NCBI GenBank assembly: GCA_019116745.1
Contig: DXBC01000022.1
Coordinates: 1-36,951, forward strand
DNA: 36,951 bases
Source: Candidatus Lachnoclostridium stercorigallinarum
Lineage (GTDB): Bacteria; Bacillota; Clostridia; Lachnospirales; Lachnospiraceae
Reading direction: 5' to 3'
Shown here: piece by piece, positions 33,593 through 36,951 of the stretch
Layout: each line of letters starts with the position of its first letter
Position numbering within the stretch: the stretch's first letter is position 1
Position numbers and translations under genes: made by a program
The notes under the pieces: model-generated
What the model saw: the letters and a program-made list of their open reading frames with translations, nothing else
Told to the model about the DNA's origin: nothing
Databases searched by the model: none

Positions 33593-33620
33593 GAAAGCTG
33601 CCTTAGGGCAGCTTTCTGTA
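33593..33620. terminator. Terminator between OYE-like gene and Crp/Fnr regulator
   Basis: A perfect 10-bp stem GAAAGCTGCC (33593-33602) with 33607-33616 and loop TTAG, then TGTATTTA. It overlaps the stop codon of the minus-strand regulator (33603-33605). Confidence 0.7.
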
Positions 33621-34286
33621 TTTATGACAGAGCAGATCCAGCTTGTCAGGATCAATAATGCGGAATCCCACCCCTTCCATGGCGATGATCCCCTCATTTT
33701 TTAAAATCCGGCAGACCCTGGCAATGCTGGCACGGGAGCAGTTTACCGCAGCGGCTAGCTCCTGCTGGCTGAGCCGGACCCTGCTTTTTTCCGGTTCGTT
33801 CCAGTTGGTTCTGAGAAAGTTGGCGAGCCTGATCATGACGCTGCTGATGCTTTGGCTGGTAGCGTCGAAACAGAGCTGGCGCAGAATCTTGCAGTAGTAA
33901 TGGGTAATTGCCACAGCAAAATCCGGGTTTTCCCGGATCATGGCATCCAGAACGGTATTTTGAAGAGGCATGAGCCAGCAGTCTGTGAGGCATTCAATGG
34001 TCATCAGAGAAAACTGGCCGGGGATCAGGCAGTCCAGGCCGGCCAGACTGTCCTCTCCCAGAATCGCAACCATCCGTTCATTGCCCTCATAATTGCTGGC
34101 GTATACTTTCAGCTGGCCCCGGCAGAGATAGTACATCCAGTTTTTCGTCTCCTCCTGCCGGCAGATCTGCATTCCTCGGTTCATTTTCATGGGCGGAGGG
34201 CAGTGGCTTTCAAAAAAATCCCGGTACAGCCGCAGCTCGCCGCCAAAAAAGTATCGGATTTCAGAAAATGGTTCCTGCTTATCCAT
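33603..34286 (-). CDS. Crp/Fnr-family transcriptional regulator
   Basis: A 227-residue regulator. The N-terminal cyclic-nucleotide-binding-like beta-roll (about 25-125) includes WMYYLCRGQLKVYASNYEGNERMVAILGEDSLAG. A long dimer helix follows, and the C-terminal winged helix has LSQQELAAAVNCSRASIARVCRILKNEGII. No N-terminal cysteine cluster of the Fnr kind is evident, so it probably senses a small molecule, not oxygen through Fe-S. GAGGGGAG lies 5 bases before ATG 34286. It is convergent with the OYE-like gene, a plausible target. Confidence 0.9.
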   Translation of the reverse strand: MDKQEPFSEIRYFFGGELRLYRDFFESHCPPPMKMNRGMQICRQEETKNWMYYLCRGQLKVYASNYEGNERMVAILGEDSLAGLDCLIPGQFSLMTIECLTDCWLMPLQNTVLDAMIRENPDFAVAITHYYCKILRQLCFDATSQSISSVMIRLANFLRTNWNEPEKSRVRLSQQELAAAVNCSRASIARVCRILKNEGIIAMEGVGFRIIDPDKLDLLCHKYRKLP

Positions 34287-34326
34287 GATTCTCCCCTCTC
34301 AAATCACCTGACTGTCACATCAGCGT

Positions 34327-34343
34327 CGGCCGGAAGCCGGCCG
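34327..34343. other. Short GC-rich hairpin
   Basis: A perfect 7-bp stem CGGCCGG-AAG-CCGGCCG lies in the gap between the divergent Crp/Fnr and PHP genes. No T tract follows; its role is unknown. Confidence 0.3.
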
Positions 34344-34430
34344 GGCGTAATGTCCCGCGGTCAGAAACTGTTAAGATCATTAAAGCATGGGAGTCAGGAA
34401 AAGTAAAGCCGGTTTTTTTGCATATTTCCG

Positions 34431-34459
34431 TGGAAAACAGCCGGTATTTATTGTATAAT
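34431..34459 (+). promoter_or_regulatory. Promoter of the PHP phosphatase gene
   Basis: TGGAAA (34431-34436), a 17-base spacer and a perfect TATAAT (34454-34459) end 36 bases before the start at 34496. Confidence 0.7.
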
Positions 34460-34495
34460 CAAAGACATAAATCATACAGTTTGCGAGGTGGAACT

Positions 34496-35326
34496 ATGTT
34501 TGCGGATTATCACGTACACACAGAATTCAGCGATGATTCCCGCTACCTGATGGAGGATGTGATCAGGGATGCGGTGAATATGGGGATGGACGAGATCTGT
34601 ATCACGGATCACGTGGATTACGGAGTGAAAGTGGACTGGGACAGCGGGGAGGAGATAGGCTACCGCCACGGGGATCCTTTAGCCAACGTGGACTATCCCA
34701 GATACATGGATAAGATCCGCGCCCTGAAGGAAGAATACCAGGGAAAGATCACCATCCGCACAGGTATGGAATTCGGCGTGCAGATGCATACAATTCCGGA
34801 GTTTGAAGCCCTGTTTGCCCGCTATGCCTTTGATTTTATCATCCTGTCTATCCATCAGGTGGAGGACAAGGAGTTCTGGACTCAGGATTTCCAGCGGGGC
34901 AGAACCCAGAAGGAGTACAACGAGCGGTATTATCAGGAAATGCTGGATGTGGTGAAAGCCTACAAAAACTACAGCGTGCTGGGGCATATGGATCTGATCA
35001 AACGGTACGACGAAGCAGGGATCTATCCTTTTGAGAATGTGAAACCCATGATCGAGGAGATCTTAAAGATCGTCATCGCCGACGGGAAGGGAATCGAGCT
35101 CAACACCTCCTTCCACCGGTACGGCCTGTCCGACAGCATGCCGTCCCGGGAGATTTTAAAGCTGTATCGGGAGCTGGGCGGCGAGATCATCACTATCGGA
35201 AGCGACAGCCACAAGCCGGAGCATCTGGGGGCCTATATTGATGAAGGAAAGGAAATTCTGAGAGGACTGGGCTTTGAACGGTTCTGCACTTATGAGAACA
35301 TGAAGCCGGTTTTCCATGAACTGTAA
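34496..35326 (+). CDS. HisJ-type PHP-domain phosphatase (histidinol-phosphatase family)
   Basis: A 276-residue PHP metallophosphoesterase. Metal-binding segments appear in order: DYHVHTEFSDDS, CITDHVDY, GMEFGV, LSIHQVED, LGHMDLIKRY, LNTSFHRYG and GSDSHKPEHLG. This full set fits HisJ histidinol-phosphatases, which dephosphorylate histidinol phosphate in histidine synthesis. No other his gene is near, and PHP relatives have other substrates, so the reaction is a family-level call. GAGGTGG precedes ATG 34496; the open frame runs upstream to 34418 across the promoter, so that start is rejected. A terminator follows. Confidence 0.88.
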   Translation: MFADYHVHTEFSDDSRYLMEDVIRDAVNMGMDEICITDHVDYGVKVDWDSGEEIGYRHGDPLANVDYPRYMDKIRALKEEYQGKITIRTGMEFGVQMHTIPEFEALFARYAFDFIILSIHQVEDKEFWTQDFQRGRTQKEYNERYYQEMLDVVKAYKNYSVLGHMDLIKRYDEAGIYPFENVKPMIEEILKIVIADGKGIELNTSFHRYGLSDSMPSREILKLYRELGGEIITIGSDSHKPEHLGAYIDEGKEILRGLGFERFCTYENMKPVFHEL

Positions 35327-35338
35327 AAGAAAAATAGA

Positions 35339-35375
35339 AGCGGCGCCGCTTCCCGCAGAAGGAGGCGGCGCCGCT
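35339..35375 (+). terminator. Terminator-like hairpin after the PHP gene
   Basis: A perfect 11-bp G+C stem (35339-35349 with 35365-35375) has a 15-base loop. Each arm lies in or next to the 12-base palindrome AGCGGCGCCGCT. The T tract is poor (TTGTGT), so termination may be incomplete. Confidence 0.6.
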
Positions 35376-35386
35376 TGTGTCCGTGC

Positions 35387-35427
35387 TTGACAAAAAAGCG
35401 GCATTTACGCTATAATACTGTGAATGC
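35387..35427 (+). promoter_or_regulatory. lysS promoter
   Basis: TTGACA (35387-35392), an 18-base spacer and TATAAT (35411-35416). TATAATACTGTGAATGC (35411-35427) is identical to the greA promoter core and start region, about 10.9 kb upstream. Confidence 0.9.
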
Positions 35428-35479
35428 TGAAAAGAAAAATATGGAATCAAGAATAGAAAAATATAAAGGAGTGGAGACA

Positions 35480-36951
35480 GTGGCAGAGCAGAATCAGGGA
35501 AAGGCTCAGGAGGAGTTAAATCACGTGCTTCAGGCCCGCCGGGACAAGCTGGCGGAGCTGCAGGCCGCGGGGAAGGATCCGTTTGTGATTACCAAATATA
35601 ATGTGACGGCTCACAGCAGCGATGTAAAAGACGGCTATGAGGAGCTGGAAGGCAAAGAGGTGTCCGTCGCCGGCCGTATGATGTTTAAACGGGTGATGGG
35701 AAAGGCATCTTTCTGCAATATTCAGGATTTAAAAGGACGGATTCAGGTCTATGTGGCCAGGGACAGCATCGGAGAGGAACCCTACAAAGAGTTCAAAAAA
35801 ATGGATATCGGCGACATTCTGGGCGTGAAGGGAACGGTGTTCAAAACCAAGACCGGAGAAATTTCCATCCATGCGGAGGAAGTGACCCTGCTCTCCAAGA
35901 GCCTGCAGGTTCTGCCGGAGAAGTTCCATGGACTGACGGATACGGATACCCGCTATCGTCAGAGATATGTGGATCTGATTATGAATGAGGACGTGAAGGA
36001 AACCTTTATCAAGCGTTCCAGGATCATCGCCGCCATCCGCCGCTACCTGGCGGAGGAGGGCTTTATGGAGGTGGAGACCCCCATGCTGGTGGCCAACGCC
36101 GGCGGCGCTGCCGCAAGGCCTTTTGAGACCCATTTCAATGCTCTGGACGAGGATCTGAAGCTGAGAATTTCTCTGGAGCTGTATCTGAAGAGACTGATTG
36201 TAGGCGGCCTGGAGAAGGTATATGAGATCGGCCGCGTGTTCAGAAATGAGGGCCTGGATACCCGCCACAATCCGGAGTTTACCCTGATGGAGCTCTATCA
36301 GGCATATACGGATTACCACGGCATGATGGACCTGACAGAAAATCTGTACCGTTATGTGGCAAAAGAGGTGCTGGGCACTACCACCATTGTCTACAACGGC
36401 ATTGAGATGGATCTGGGCAAGCCCTTTGAGCGGATCACCATGGTGGACGCGGTGAAGAAGTATTCCGGCGTGGACTTTAATGAGATCCACACTCTGGAGG
36501 AGGCGAGAGCCGCCGCGAAGGAGCATCATGTGGAGTATGAGGAGAGACACAAAAAGGGCGATATCCTGAACCTGTTCTTCGAGGAGTTTGTGGAAGAGCA
36601 TTTGCTGCAGCCTACCTTTATCATGGATCATCCGGTGGAGATTTCTCCTCTGACCAAGAAAAAACCGGAAAATCCGGAATATGTGGAGCGGTTTGAGTTC
36701 TTCATGAACGGATGGGAGATGGCAAACGCCTACTCCGAATTAAACGATCCCATCGATCAGAGAGAGCGGTTTAAGGCCCAGGAGGAGCTTCTGGCTCAGG
36801 GAGACGAGGAGGCCAACCGCACCGACGAGGATTTCTTAAACGCTCTGGAGATCGGTATGCCCCCCACAGGCGGTATCGGCTTCGGCATCGACCGGATGTG
36901 CATGCTGCTCACGGATTCCGCAGCCATAAGAGATGTTTTGCTCTTCCCCAC
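35480..36951 (+). CDS. lysS: Lysyl-tRNA synthetase, class II (3' end outside window)
   Basis: 490 codons are open from GTG 35480 to the window edge. The OB-fold anticodon-binding domain (about 55-165) includes [23 protein letters not shown]. The class II catalytic core shows motif 1 in FMEVETPML, motif 2 in [20 protein letters not shown], the lysine-site region [10 protein letters not shown]...[15 protein letters not shown], and motif 3 in [13 protein letters not shown]. It charges tRNA-Lys with lysine. The GTG start is set by AAAGGAGTGG and by the family N-terminus. The protein is almost complete; a C-terminal extension cannot be excluded. greA, often its neighbour, is 10 kb away. Confidence 0.96.
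   Translation, partial: MAEQNQGKAQEELNHVLQARRDKLAELQAAGKDPFVITKYNVTAHSSDVKDGYEELEGKEVSVAGRMMFKRVMGKASFCNIQDLKGRIQVYVARDSIGEEPYKEFKKMDIGDILGVKGTVFKTKTGEISIHAEEVTLLSKSLQVLPEKFHGLTDTDTRYRQRYVDLIMNEDVKETFIKRSRIIAAIRRYLAEEGFMEVETPMLVANAGGAAARPFETHFNALDEDLKLRISLELYLKRLIVGGLEKVYEIGRVFRNEGLDTRHNPEFTLMELYQAYTDYHGMMDLTENLYRYVAKEVLGTTTIVYNGIEMDLGKPFERITMVDAVKKYSGVDFNEIHTLEEARAAAKEHHVEYEERHKKGDILNLFFEEFVEEHLLQPTFIMDHPVEISPLTKKKPENPEYVERFEFFMNGWEMANAYSELNDPIDQRERFKAQEELLAQGDEEANRTDEDFLNALEIGMPPTGGIGFGIDRMCMLLTDSAAIRDVLLFP

Noticed and set aside
32006-33697. 563-codon open frame on the minus strand opposite the OYE-like gene
   Set aside because: It is a shadow of a gene with intact FMN, Fe-S and Rossmann motifs; its translation has no recognisable domain.
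1-36951. Mobile element, CRISPR array, prophage or tRNA gene
   Set aside because: No transposase, integrase, regularly spaced repeats or cloverleaf-like sequence was seen on either strand by reading.

Overview
The window looks like the chromosome of an anaerobic, spore-forming Clostridia, most likely a Lachnospiraceae-type gut bacterium. This is inferred from spo0A and spoIVB, strong purine-rich ribosome binding sites, dusB/greA/lysS genes of clostridial type, a moderately high G+C content, and several small families I associate with Lachnospiraceae. No rRNA, tRNA, CRISPR array, transposase, integrase or phage gene was seen. Both ends cut through genes: a CBS-domain protein on the left and lysS on the right.

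Layout. 1-2030: end of a CBS-domain gene, a terminator, a 0.4 kb gene-free stretch, and a LarA-like (lactate racemase fold) enzyme. 2034-5645 (minus): a lone multidomain adenylation / carrier / condensation protein ending in what looks like the remnant of a second adenylation domain. 5.7-5.95 kb: a hairpin-rich intergenic element. 5948-8396: sporulation genes spoIVB (minus) and spo0A (plus), arranged divergently around a control region with two 0A-box matches. 8.5-14.5 kb: glycogen synthase, a YuiD-like membrane protein, maf, a Cof-type HAD phosphatase, a PrsA-like lipoprotein, a small conserved protein and a ribokinase-type sugar kinase, all on the plus strand. 14.6-17.4 kb (minus): an amino acid permease followed by an M18 aminopeptidase. 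17.67-22.98 kb: PadR regulator, HAAS/DUF1700 membrane protein, a membrane-anchored unknown, then a very large M4-type metalloprotease lipoprotein with its own promoter. 23.0-25.8 kb: a small conserved gene, dusB, greA and a YheO-type regulator. 26.0-31.5 kb: a TcyP-like symporter translationally coupled to a CoA-disulfide-reductase-like flavoprotein, then an AbgT transporter and an M24 peptidase. 31.6-34.3 kb: an Old-Yellow-Enzyme/dienoyl-CoA-reductase-like Fe-S flavoenzyme convergent with a Crp/Fnr regulator. 34.5-36.95 kb: a HisJ-type PHP phosphatase, then lysS.

How it fits together. Two themes recur. The first is import and hydrolysis of amino acids or peptides: permease + M18 peptidase, AbgT transporter + M24 peptidase, cystine-type symporter + disulfide reductase. 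The second is cell-envelope and surface proteolysis: PrsA-like lipoprotein, PadR/HAAS membrane operon, M4 lipoprotein. The block from the YheO-type regulator to the PHP phosphatase separates greA from lysS, which are often neighbours in clostridia. The greA and lysS promoters share an identical 17-nt core and start region. The best candidates for undescribed biology are the orphan NRPS-like protein and the PadR-HAAS-M4 lipoprotein cluster. All family names come from reading motifs; no database search was run.
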